A DNA stretch of 64,000 nucleotides from Paraphysomonas bandaiensis. Taxonomy: Eukaryota; Chrysophyceae. Position numbers and translations under genes: made by a program. This document shows, in pieces, positions 39,601-49,963 of the stretch; the first letter of the stretch is position 1; each line of letters starts with the position of its first letter. The notes beneath the pieces were generated by a model. The model saw only the letters and a program-made list of their open reading frames with translations, was not told the origin of the DNA and did not search any database. Where the stretch lies: positions 1 through 64,000 of the forward strand of contig CBFFRP010000231.1 of NCBI GenBank assembly GCA_965644295.1. Reading direction: 5' to 3'.

Positions 39601-42600
39601 AATAACCGTGGGTTTGCGTTTGGCACTTCGGGAATGGGTGAGGCTAAAGAAAGCAGTGCAGAAGATGTAGTTGGTCGACAACGCCCTTCGGCCTTAGCTG
39701 GTATGCTGCATTTTTCTTTGGCGCTATATGTATAGTCACTGGTATTCACAGGACAAACGATTAGAATGACCTCTCAGTCGTCGGGATCACAGTACCCCAG
39801 AGGGGTCTCTAAACAAAATTCTTTGAAAGGAAACGTAAATGGTGATGGAAATAACTCCTCACAGGATGCTGGTATATGGAATAACGAAATGCAACAGTAT
39901 TCGACTATACTTGCCGGACATCAATCAGCGAGAAGACGTTTTGATATGGATAAGCAGGCAGTTTTGTGCCAGATATCTGAACTGGACTTTTGTGATTTAT
40001 TTCCTATTGTTTTGTCATGCCAGTTTTCATTGTGCGTTTTTTATGCACGTGCAGTTTTTGTTCGCACAATGCGGTTAATCGTTCAATCTTTCGATGGACT
40101 TCACTTCTTTTCAAAACGTCGCACTGGGCAAAATGACGGATGCACTACTTCACCCGATTGCACTCTCATGAATATATTGTTGAGATGCAACTCTCTCAAC
40201 TCTTTTGACGAGGTAGTAAATTTGCTGGGCTTGTGTTTCAAACAAGGCCAAGGAGCGACGTCGCAACCAGAAAAACTGTTTCCATCTCTTCTTCAGGTAA
40301 AGGTCTTCACTTATGCAAAGGAAATATATGATTCGTGCCGTCTCCAGGGTACGCTTTCGGGAGACCCAATTGATGTTTCTCCTCTTTTTGCCCCATTCAC
40401 CAGCGAAAACACACTAAACTTCACTCGATCTCTCTCGCGACTAGAAATGAATGTTTTTGGAACGTATAGGTCGAATATACCCTATCCACGTTCGGTTTGT
40501 TCCATTGCAATTGAGGAATCTTACCTACAGGTGTGTAATTTTATGGGGAAGTGGAATATGTAATATATATTGTGGGCAGTCCACGGATACAGTTGTAGTA
40601 TTTTTGAAGATCATATCGATGTTATCGAGTCAGAGCAACGTGTCTTTCGCGACCAAAAATTTTAGCGCGGACTTGGCCACATGCAAGAACTTACTCTCCG
40701 CTGTCGTTGACAAAGCTATAACAACGTTTGAGGCTGCGGCTGATGACTGCTATAAGAAGTCAGTATTTTTAGTGCCTGTATGAGTGTACTCATAGATATG
40801 TAGGCGAGATTGGATATCATGTGGAATAGAGAGACTAGGAACAGAAGCTGATTTTCCACATGATAGACTACGCGAAGAGTTCCAGAAGCCGAATGTATTA
40901 TGGGCGTTTCTTGCGTTACGAACTATTCTACAGGTTTGTGATGGTTTAATTTGATATATTCTTGTTATAATTTGATCAGAGTATCAAGAGAAACCACACC
41001 GATCATGTAGATACTCTCGGCATCCCATCGGATGATTCCTTGCTTTCCCTTGAGGATATTTTGTCAACGGACTCGTTTACCCGACTGCTAAAGGTATATT
41101 TTGCTCCCATGGTTAAATCATTTTTTGTAATCGCCTAACCCTAATCGGTGTTAGGTTGTCAGCATCACCACCACCAACACTTCGATGTCTTATTGCGTTT
41201 ACGGCGTTTGTGCCGAGGTTCTTAATAGGTATGCTTGCAATGAAATACGGGTATTTTATGCTTATTTGTTGATAGTGTCAATAAGAGAGTGGACTATCTA
41301 GAAAGACTACTTCTGAAGTCGTCAGAAGAAGATGGTACGAGTGACAAAGGGAGAAATTTGCTTGTTAAACTGACCGAATTTGGACAAAAAGAACTAACTT
41401 TTGCGGCTCACTACTACGCAGCTGTATCTACGAATTTGCCATTCAACGGGTCCAGTGGGGGTACAACGGCATCTATTGAGTATAAGTTGTTGCGCAGCTT
41501 AGCTAATAGAATCATGACGGAGAGTCCCCATTATCGTATGCACTCTAGATATGCACGCTTATTATCTGAATTTCTTCTCGAAATTTTGACGCTTCGAAGG
41601 TCTCTCACAGGAAGCAGTCCGTTCACGTACGTTTGTATTTCTTCTTATACTTTGTTTTTTACGAGATTTTTGCAGAAGAAGCGTCCATATGGATATCGTT
41701 GAAGATTGGAAGCTCCCCAAGGGCAGTTCCATTGTGCAAACGCCTTCTTTTTCAAGCCGTCCAATCGAAAAAGGAGAGAACAGCACCTTCTTCAGTGATA
41801 GCAATGCCGATGAGGAGACAGTGAAATCGAAGGATAAATCAACGTCGATTTCTCTCTTTGTTACGCAAATATCAGCCAATAGCATAACTGTTGCATGGAG
41901 CGGGGTTCCAGAAGATGACGACTGGAATGTTGCCGTTGCTAAGGCAGCAGCATCTTCTGGGCGAATTGCTGCCTCTGTTGGAGGTATTATAGCTAGTATC
42001 ACAGGACCATCTCCTGCTCAATCTAGTCACACTTCATATTCACTTTACGTGACACCTATATCTGGTGCGCAGCAATCGTTACCTGCTTCACGTCGTAGTC
42101 GGCCGTCTTTGTCGTTACCCTTCGTATCTTCTTCGGGGACGCATAAAATTGACCTACTAGACCCAGGTCTGTAAAGACTTATACTTCAGTCATATAACTT
42201 ACGGTTTTTCAGATACGCTATATAGAATATCGTTAACCTGTGATGACGATAATTTCACTCCCGGTGGTGATTCAAAACAAACTGACTCTTGCAGGTCGGG
42301 TTTATTGAGTTTTTCTGCTATTGGCAAACAACAAGATGCAATCGGTAATGGGCTTGAGTCGATACTGAAGCATGGAACAATGGCACCAGGGTGTGATTCT
42401 CACGACGAAAATGACAATGATGATGGTAGTTTGGATATATTCCCAACCCATGAAGAAGCCGGTGTGATGGTATCGACATTAGGTAGTTGGTATAAGCATT
42501 TAGTTGTGCGATTGTTAATAGTATCCTTAGCGGAGGCGCTGTTCATTCTGGACTCATCTGCCGCTAGTTGCCCTGCTCATCTTCAAGTGGCCAATCATGG

Positions 42601-45600
42601 CCTCACTGTTCGTAATACTGCCAGCAAAAAATGGAGCACCATCAGATCAACGGTTCGACTCAGTTCTGGTGTGCATCGATGGGAAGTAATTATTGACAGG
42701 TGCGCAGCATGTATATCACAAAATGATTAATCATAAACACAAATGCAAGGTGTATATCGAAGAATATATTTATTGGGGTTGTGGGGCCTGAGGCAAGGTC
42801 CGATAACTATGTGGGCTGTGACAAGTAAGTATAGCGTAATATGAATGTAGTTATATCATGCTGATATAGATATGGCTGGGCATTCCTTGCAAACCGTGCG
42901 ATTTGGCATAACAAGGGTAAAATGAAGGCTTATGGGGAACTATTCAGAACCGGCGATATGGTCACTGTGACACTTGATATCGACCAGGGTTAGTATCACT
43001 GAAGTGTACAGGAATATGTGACTGACACTAGACGGATAGGTACTCTTGCATTTGCGATAAATGGAAAAGACTTGGGTATTGCGGTCGATGGTCTGGTCGG
43101 TCCCCTGTACCCAGCATTCTCTCTGTACAATGAAGACGACCAACTTTCACTATCACCTCCACGGCAACCATCTGTAGAGTCGGATGCATTTTCGGGGAGT
43201 CGATGGGGAACTAGCAGTGCGGAGCGTGTAATGCTGCGGTAGGAGTTGAAGTGCAGTGTGAAGTTAGTCCGCAATGACGATAGTTTTGTAGGATTGAAGC
43301 TGTTCAGTCGATGCTACGCCACGTTGTGTTGTCCAGACAGGAGACATCTCCAAACAACAATGAGTATTTGGTGGTGGGTTTGAATAACCCGCAGTTAGTA
43401 ACAGAACTGTGCCGCCGGTGGACTCTTTGGCGCAGTGACGTTGGTCTGCGGTCATTTCGGGTAGACGGTGATGTTCTATCAGTTATCGTTTCTTCGTCAT
43501 CCTGTCTTGCATTTTCGGATAATAGGTATAAAAAAATCAAGTCTTGCTTGTACTGTCATAAGATGTTTCATAAGATATTGTCCTGGTGATGTTATTCAAT
43601 GGGAAAATTCGCAACTAACAGTCGTTGGAGTGGGGCGTCATCGGTTATGGATGCAGAAAACAGGCAATGGTATTGATAATTCAATGTATTTTTCGATGTA
43701 ATTGATATGTTTAGGTGATATTGTTGGATTTTCTCGTGATACGATTCAGCAATTGAATAGCAAGAATGCTCTGAGAATTGTACGCAAGAGTAATTTGTAT
43801 AAAGCGACAATGAAACGTAAGTTCACGAAAAATATACTCTGTATGTTAATGGTATCGGCAGTGTCTCAGACCGACTTAAAGAGCATGTCTCTCACCCAAG
43901 TTCACGAACTACAAGTGCAAGATGTAAATGGAAAGAATATCATTCTGTCAGGAGAATCTCTCGAAGAGGATGATGTCATGAGGCGTGCTCTGTTAGCCGA
44001 AGGAATTACTTGGACTCGTGAAGATGATCTGACTCTTGTTGAGGTATATGCTACTTGTTAGTTCGTAAGTATATTCTGTCACGTTTTTCATTATGCAGTG
44101 GCTGGATATACGTGGAAGAGTAGTGGGATCTCACCCACTAAACCTCAAACTCCATGACGTTATCTCCCCCGAAGCTGCAGTCAATACAGTGATAAAAATG
44201 CACCGAGGCGGTCGTATCAACGGCGTCGCAGCATCCCGCTTCATCGAGAAATTTGGAGGGCTTGCAAAGAGACACTCGACCTTAAGTATTCAGCTTCGTT
44301 CCCTTTTTCTCATTCATTTGAATGATACTCTCTCACCCTTGTTGCCTTTGGTATTTGAGACCGGGGATTCGCACGGCTCTTTTTGTGCCAACGAGTGTGA
44401 TGTTATGGCGCCTCTGAGTGTGCTGATTTCTAATCATCGAGAATTGATTCTTGCAGAGGTATATCGAATTTATCCAAGTAATATTACTTGACTAATTTGT
44501 TTCGCTGTGCAGGTTAAAGTTGCATTTGGGTTTAGACTCGGGTGGTCGACAGCAGCAGCTTATGGCACTCAAAGTGTTCTCACGCGATCCAGCAGTAGCT
44601 CTGCTGGTAAATCAGATTCATCAAAGCCGACGGAATCATCTTCTTCCATGCCCCGCGTCGTATATTCGGTTGCACCATGTGAGCTACCACTTCTCCCTCA
44701 AAAGCCTGTCGCCAGAGAAGCTATGCGGACTTCCGCGAGCGCGTCACATATTGACAAAGATGGTAGTCGTAAACATCATTGTGGACAATCTCCTGAAGAA
44801 TACTCATCTTGTTTTGTACACTGGTCATCGATCTCTAGTGCTGCAGCTATTGTTCCCGCAGTAGATATTGTTATTAGCGAGTCAAAGCTGCTCGTATCTA
44901 CTATATTTAAATTGGCTCGGAGTAAATCAAAAGATAGCATATATGGTGATGACTGCAGGTATATTACGTTTTTATATATTTTCGTTTTCTTATGTATGGG
45001 CTGTCAGATGGAAGCTTTTGGCTGCCTATCAAAGTAGCTATATTGGGCAGATGATGCAGAATTTTGAATGCAGTGAGCAGTACTATACCCAACTACATCC
45101 ACCGCTTACCAGCAATGGTGCTGAAGTTTCTAGGAGATCAGGTGAGGGAACGTGGGATACCATCATACGCAGTGTTCATCGCGGGGGGATGTTTTGGGAG
45201 GACTATATACCACCCAAAGCACGCTCCATTCCAATTAGAATTCGTAGCAAGCAACCTCGAGCTCCACTTGATGACTACTCATCCAGAGTTTTAAGGCTAT
45301 TATGCTTGAATGATATACATGATGCGTTCGAAAGTAGCAGTCGTATAAGCATGTCGTCCTCCTCAGCAGCAACATCAGATTGGTTGATGTTACAGGCCTT
45401 TGTTGCTGATGCTATGGCTGAGGTAAAAGCAACACGCCTTCGTCATTTCTTATATTGATGTATTTTTGCCAGGTTCAAGCGTTGCTTCAGTCGAAATCTT
45501 TGAATTCATTGAGTAGAGAAGATTCCACAAGTAGTGTCAGCATAGATGTCCTCTCTGATATTTTATGTGGAAGGAAGTCTGACAACAAAGAAGCGGGTCT

Positions 45601-46457
45601 TCTGAATATGCTGCTTCAAATAATGCACGGCACAGGTATACATATATGTATCATGTGTATGCTGAGCTGATTGATATATCAGGTGTGGTCCTTGGGGTTG
45701 CTCTACGATCTGGCTTAACAGTGACTACCGAAATGCCAAATTATTTTTGGTCTGTATTGTCCAACAATATTTCTAACCGAGGGACATATACGTTAGACAC
45801 CGACAATGAAATGATTGCCAACGTTCGAGAATCTCTAGCTAGGGCAATGCGACACGGAATAACTTCATGTGTTCCAGAGGTAGGAGTGTGAATCTGAGTC
45901 AACTAATACATAAGTGAATTAATAGTAATTGTATCAGGCGTTTCTAGATATTCTTGGTGAAGAAGAACTTCGAACTTTGCTTACTCAAGGGGGTACCCTG
46001 AATGTGGAACACCTCCGGGAAAATGCAGTTTGTAAAGCTCCACTCACACGTACCTCGAAACGAATTGAGGTAAATTATAGTTTGATACATGCAATTTCGT
46101 GTGATTGTTGTATACATCTAGATGTTTTGGGCAGCCATGGGTGATTTGCCAAAGATTCTCACGATGAGGCTACTTCAAGCCGTATGGAGCACAGCCTCCA
46201 CTGAATCAGATACTGACGATATTCCGGAAGAGATGTTCCACTGGAAAGGCACCAACCACACCCTGAGACCGCTTACTCTTGCTGACTGGGCGGAATTCCC
46301 CGGTCATTCTACTAGTGATTTGATAGATAAAGACAGCTCTAGATGTGATTTTCAATCAATTTTCATAAACACAGAGTTACAGACTATATATATTCCTAAT
46401 TACTCCACTATCGCGATCATGCAGGGCAATTTGAGAAGTTGTATTGAAAGCTTGTAA
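27645..46457 (+). CDS. Giant HERC1-like protein: RCC1-like domain, LamG-like, SPRY, FN3-like, SPRY, HECT (probably inactive)
   Basis: A multi-exon gene with ~50-base introns, estimated at 5,500-5,800 aa; I followed exons through the RCC1 part and the C-terminus but not every junction between. Exon 1 is 27645-28033 and exon 2 28088-28950. Domains: RCC1 repeats over ~28760-30300 (GKADHGKLGHGDS, YVWGTG, GRVCAWGNGGNGRLGLGD, YTWGHGDGGRLGHGDND); a long acidic Asp run ~31330-31420; a LamG/ConA-like segment ~35340-35945 (YAIGFWMKIP ... VQLFVDGNMHAS); SPRY 1 ~37960-38580 (WFYECTLLSDGLMQIGWAD, FVNGTDLGPAF); an FN3-like stretch ~41840-42260; SPRY 2 ~42560-43180; and a HECT N-lobe and C-lobe ~45600-46457 (VVLGVALRSG, RHGITSCVPE, ILGEEELRTLLTQGGTL, EMFWAAMGDLP, IPNYST). 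In HERC proteins this set makes a ubiquitin ligase. Here the catalytic Cys position reads Glu (NTELQTIYIPNYS). Confidence 0.75.
28760..30300 (+). other. RCC1-like (RLD) beta-propeller coding region of the HERC1-like gene
   Basis: At least six RCC1-type repeats with the GxxxxGxLGxG...W(G) pattern can be read across spliced exons. They run from VILSFGKADHGKLGHGD to the final TWGHGDGGRLGHGDND and VLVSCGDKFTIVAVEP. In HERC1 the corresponding propeller binds ARF/Rab GTPases or chromatin partners; which applies here is unknown. Confidence 0.8.
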
Positions 46458-46799
46458 TGTTATTGCAAAGTTGAATTCGCTCATTTACGAATTAAGACGC
46501 ATTGGCTGTCTCGAAGTGTAGATAATAATTCAATTCGAAATATTTGATACAGGGAATGCGTGGCGTATGATGCAGTTACCTATAGTATATCAATTAATTG
46601 AAATTTAACATCCTACAAGAATATATTTTTTAAAATAACTGTTATAATTCAGTTTTTCATAACAAGTGTCGCAATCTATAAGAAAGGTATTATCCTACAA
46701 CAATGAAGGGACAAGGGTTTCTGCAATCAAAAAATACGAATAACTCATTCAACACTGACTACATAAAACGAAAGTATATACGGTTATCGGAAAGTAAAG
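46458..46799. other. Convergent 3' flanks, no gene seen
   Basis: A 342-base AT-rich spacer between tail-to-tail genes. It holds only presumed 3' UTR sequence. Confidence 0.5.
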
Positions 46800-47873
46800 T
46801 CACCAGACAGTGTTGTTGGAGTATAATGCTACGAAGAGCTCGCTGACATTGGAAGTATTCTTGCCTATGGTCATCAGTCTGTTAATGGTTTTGTTCATAA
46901 CCCAGTTCGCTGCGTCACGCCTGTGCAAACTCCTAGCAAACATATACCGTCTCATGACCTCAATACCAACCATATTATGTAAATGAAAGAAATTTAACTT
47001 GTTTCTCAGACCCTTATAGCAAGATGCATGGAAAAGGTGAGCAGCCAGTCGTTCCCCATCACTTAAACCTCTCCATAAGCATCCGGTCGTTGGAAAAGAT
47101 TGGCCATCCAAAAATTTAATAGAGTTAAACTTTTTCGCCACTTCATTAAAACATCTCTGGTCATCTATCATTTTCTTTTTGCAGGTAGAATACATATTCT
47201 TGAATAGCTTGATAGTTGACTTCGAGCTCTTGACATAATAGAACCCCGTATTCATGTTATCCACTGAATTACCGGATATAAATACACTATAATTTGAGTA
47301 GACTGAATTCAAAAACGTAGGAAATGGAGACTTTAATAACACTATATCTGCATCACACATTAAAACATTTGCACCAGCTGATAATAAACCACTTGTAGCT
47401 TTAGTAAGTGCTAATGTTCGTAGATTAAATCCGGTACTTCCGTACTCAAAATATTCATCATGTTTTGGTATATTTAATAAATGAAATATTTGTTGAGGAT
47501 AGTAGCATGCTAAGTGCATAGTATTACAGTAGTTTAATGCTATGGGGCTATAGACAACTATGAGATGTTGTATTTGTAGTAAAGGATTGAATTGAATACG
47601 TGAAATTGATAGAAGTAAATTCACTACAAATGGAAACATTTGACTATCTATTGATGTAAGTATGATGTGGTTGTTATATAGTGGTTTGTATTTATTCTGA
47701 TGGTTAGTGAGGAGTGAGGAGTCGAATGGTTGTATGGTGGAGGATAGTTGACTGGTATGTGTGTGGGGTGGTAGACATGAGGTGGAGTATATGCCTCCAG
47801 TGAAGAAGTCACATGAAGTTAGTGGGATATGAGTGATGCATAATATGGATATGAGGGAAGTGAGGAAGTACAT
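46800..47873 (-). CDS. Nucleotide-diphospho-sugar transferase (GT77-like, PF03407 type), intronless
   Basis: A 357-aa secretory-pathway enzyme. An N-terminal signal/anchor (MYFLTSLISILCITHIPLTS) precedes a Ser/Thr/His-rich stem. The catalytic domain shows the DxD metal site in ANVLMCDADIVLLKSPFP, a MNTGFYYVKSS segment and DDQRCFNEV, the order typical of PF03407 transferases such as plant GT77 arabinosyl/xylosyl enzymes and algal homologues. Three or more N-x-S/T sequons lie near the C-terminus. It would add a sugar from a nucleotide donor to a wall polysaccharide or glycoprotein in the Golgi; the substrate is unknown. It is divergent from the JmjC gene and unrelated in sequence to the glycosyltransferase at 496-2428. 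Confidence 0.85.
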   Translation of the reverse strand: MYFLTSLISILCITHIPLTSCDFFTGGIYSTSCLPPHTHTSQLSSTIQPFDSSLLTNHQNKYKPLYNNHIILTSIDSQMFPFVVNLLLSISRIQFNPLLQIQHLIVVYSPIALNYCNTMHLACYYPQQIFHLLNIPKHDEYFEYGSTGFNLRTLALTKATSGLLSAGANVLMCDADIVLLKSPFPTFLNSVYSNYSVFISGNSVDNMNTGFYYVKSSKSTIKLFKNMYSTCKKKMIDDQRCFNEVAKKFNSIKFLDGQSFPTTGCLWRGLSDGERLAAHLFHASCYKGLRNKLNFFHLHNMVGIEVMRRYMFARSLHRRDAANWVMNKTINRLMTIGKNTSNVSELFVALYSNNTVW

Positions 47874-48159
47874 TGGATTGGATGTGGTAGTAACCCTTGG
47901 AGATGTATTGGAAGTGAAGTTCTTTCGTCCACTTCTCTATGTATGAGACATGGTGGACCTCACACGGCAGCATATACATATATATATGTACTTATATACA
48001 TACAGCAGTGTACCTACCTACCTACAATAGTACATAGATATGTACATACATACTGCAGTACAGACATACATACATAAACACACCAGTACATACAAAGCTC
48101 TAGAGAGTGCACAGTATCAGCATAACCTTCCAGTGGACACCCCTTCAAACCTCCACCTC
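47874..48159. promoter_or_regulatory. Divergent promoter with CATA runs and TACAGCAGTG motif
   Basis: A 286-base spacer between the GT77-like gene (-) and the JmjC gene (+). It contains ACATATACATATATATATGTAC, TACAGCAGTG at 48001-48010, CCTACCTACCTA, and ATACATACTGCAGTAC. Similar pieces occur in the 2.4-3.0 kb and 52.1-52.5 kb spacers. Confidence 0.55.
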
Positions 48160-49719
48160 ATGAAGAACATAACACAATACACTGGCTGGCCTTCAGACAC
48201 TTCATTTTCCAATCACGAAGAAACCTTTACACCTTTTCTATCCAGAGGAATACACATAGACGGTCTCCAGTCCATCTCTGATCTCTCTGTCTACTGTAAA
48301 GGGGATAGTATCGATATATCATGTACTAAAACAGGAAATGAATTCAGTGGTGATGATAAGAAATGTGAATATGTATCATTACCAGCTGAATCGTATCTTG
48401 AAGGGTTTAGATGTATACAAAAGAATGAACATCATTGGCTGCATCAGATCAGTGATATACAGTTATATCTATCTCAGTTTGCTATCAATTTAAAAGATTC
48501 GAATGAATCTTCCTCTATTGGATATGATATTTCACAGCTGCCGTGTTTTCTGACATCCAGGAATATCCATCAAATAAACATATGGATGAATATGCATTCA
48601 GTGTCCAGTAGTCTTCATTATGATGGGAATCATAATATTCTGAACGTAATATGTGGCGAGAAGTCTGTTACACTTTTCCCACCGTCGTATACGCATTTAT
48701 TAGCTCCACATGGTGCTCATACTTCATCAGCTAATCACTCCACACTTTCTAGTTTGGACGTGGGGTCGTCACTTCGTTCACTGGACGGTATACTGCGAGT
48801 GACACTGAGTGCTGGGGATGCTCTGTTTATTCCTGAGGGATGGTGGCATCAAGTCACCTCTGAAAGGGGTACCTGTGCGGTGAACATTTGGTTTCGCAGT
48901 CTATGGCACAGATTACTGAAGAATAGTGTCATGGCTCCGTACTTTCTTCGTTGCGCGGCTGCGGAGATCCTGCGTCAACATGTTCCATCGTCAAGCCTAG
49001 CTCCTGGAAATGAAATCATTGAGTTGAACCTCGTAAATCAGATGTCAATAGAGGAAGTTGGAAAAGTATTTGCGAGGTCTACCATAGACCAGATGTGGGA
49101 TGTTTGGGTACCATACTCAATTCAGGTGCGATTTGCCCATGCGATTGTTAAGGTCCACTAAGTGTTTGGTGTACACAGCACAAAGAAACCTGGCCAAGAG
49201 TTTTGCTATCACTAGGGCCATCAGATTGTCACCGCCTGGCCAGTACTTGGGAAACTGAAGACAGTGCCAAGCACAATGAAAAATCCAGGTAATGTAGGCT
49301 TGGTATCGTGTAGTCTATCTTCAAGTCTGTATTCTATCTGCTATGGAAGTCAGTGATGTTTTCATATTTAGGGGAGTCAAGGAGCTCTGCGAGCAGTTAT
49401 TTATGTCACACGATCCTGATAGGCGGAATGTAGCCATGCAGGTAGGCAATGTGCACTCTAACGAAGCGAATAGGCGGGGTAATTGCTATTGCTGATGCAG
49501 ATACGGAATCATATCATTTGTGGTCAAAATGATTATCTACATAGTGTGGCTGCTAGAACGGTAAATAGAGTATTGGGATGGACCCAATCGAACGACAAGG
49601 AGCTTTCTTCCAGAACTGTGCGTAAATCAAATCAACTTAGGAAAAAGAGAAAGAGCAAACTTTTTATGGGATATCACTCCAGGAAGCCCAAGCGTAGGCA
49701 ATGTCTTAGAAGTGTTTAA
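48160..49719 (+). CDS. JmjC/cupin-8 domain Fe(II)/2-oxoglutarate oxygenase, four exons
   Basis: Exons 48160-49125, 49179-49288, 49372-49441 and 49501-49719; 454 aa. The JmjC core shows the metal triad: LHYDGNHNILNVICGEKSVTLFPP (His153, Asp155) and FIPEGWWHQVTSE (His230). The conserved ICGEK...LFPP lysine/phenylalanine segment is typical of cupin-8 proteins. Relatives hydroxylate protein or tRNA side chains (JMJD4/5/7, TYW5, FIH). The basic C-terminus (LRKKRKSKLFMGYHSRKPKRR) could be a nuclear localisation signal. The frame is open upstream to an ATG at 48040, but those 40 codons read through CATA-type repeat (MYIHTAVQTYIHKH), so I prefer the ATG at 48160. Confidence 0.85.
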
Positions 49720-49963
49720 GCTTTTTTATAAATATTTGTATTTTATATATTACCAATATGAGAACTATTACATACTACATACTTCTCACTGATGCTATGT
49801 TCACTTATATCAAGTCTAATTTTGGGTAGATTCACTCATATGAACACGGCAGTAATAGCTTCACAGCAAAGTGAAAGGTCAACGAGTATTAAATGCTGTC
49901 AGAAGTGATAGTTTATTATTTATTATACAGTGGTATTTCTGAAGCATATCATACACTGTACTA

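Noticed and set aside
44520-44864. Alternative frame that looks protein-like over the HERC1-like C-terminal region
   Set aside because: Splice phase at the flanking junctions supports the other frame, which also joins correctly to the exon near 45010.
46800-47873. Possible kinship of the two glycosyltransferases at 0.5-2.4 and 46.8-47.9 kb
   Set aside because: They share only a DxD-type motif; the surrounding motifs belong to different families.
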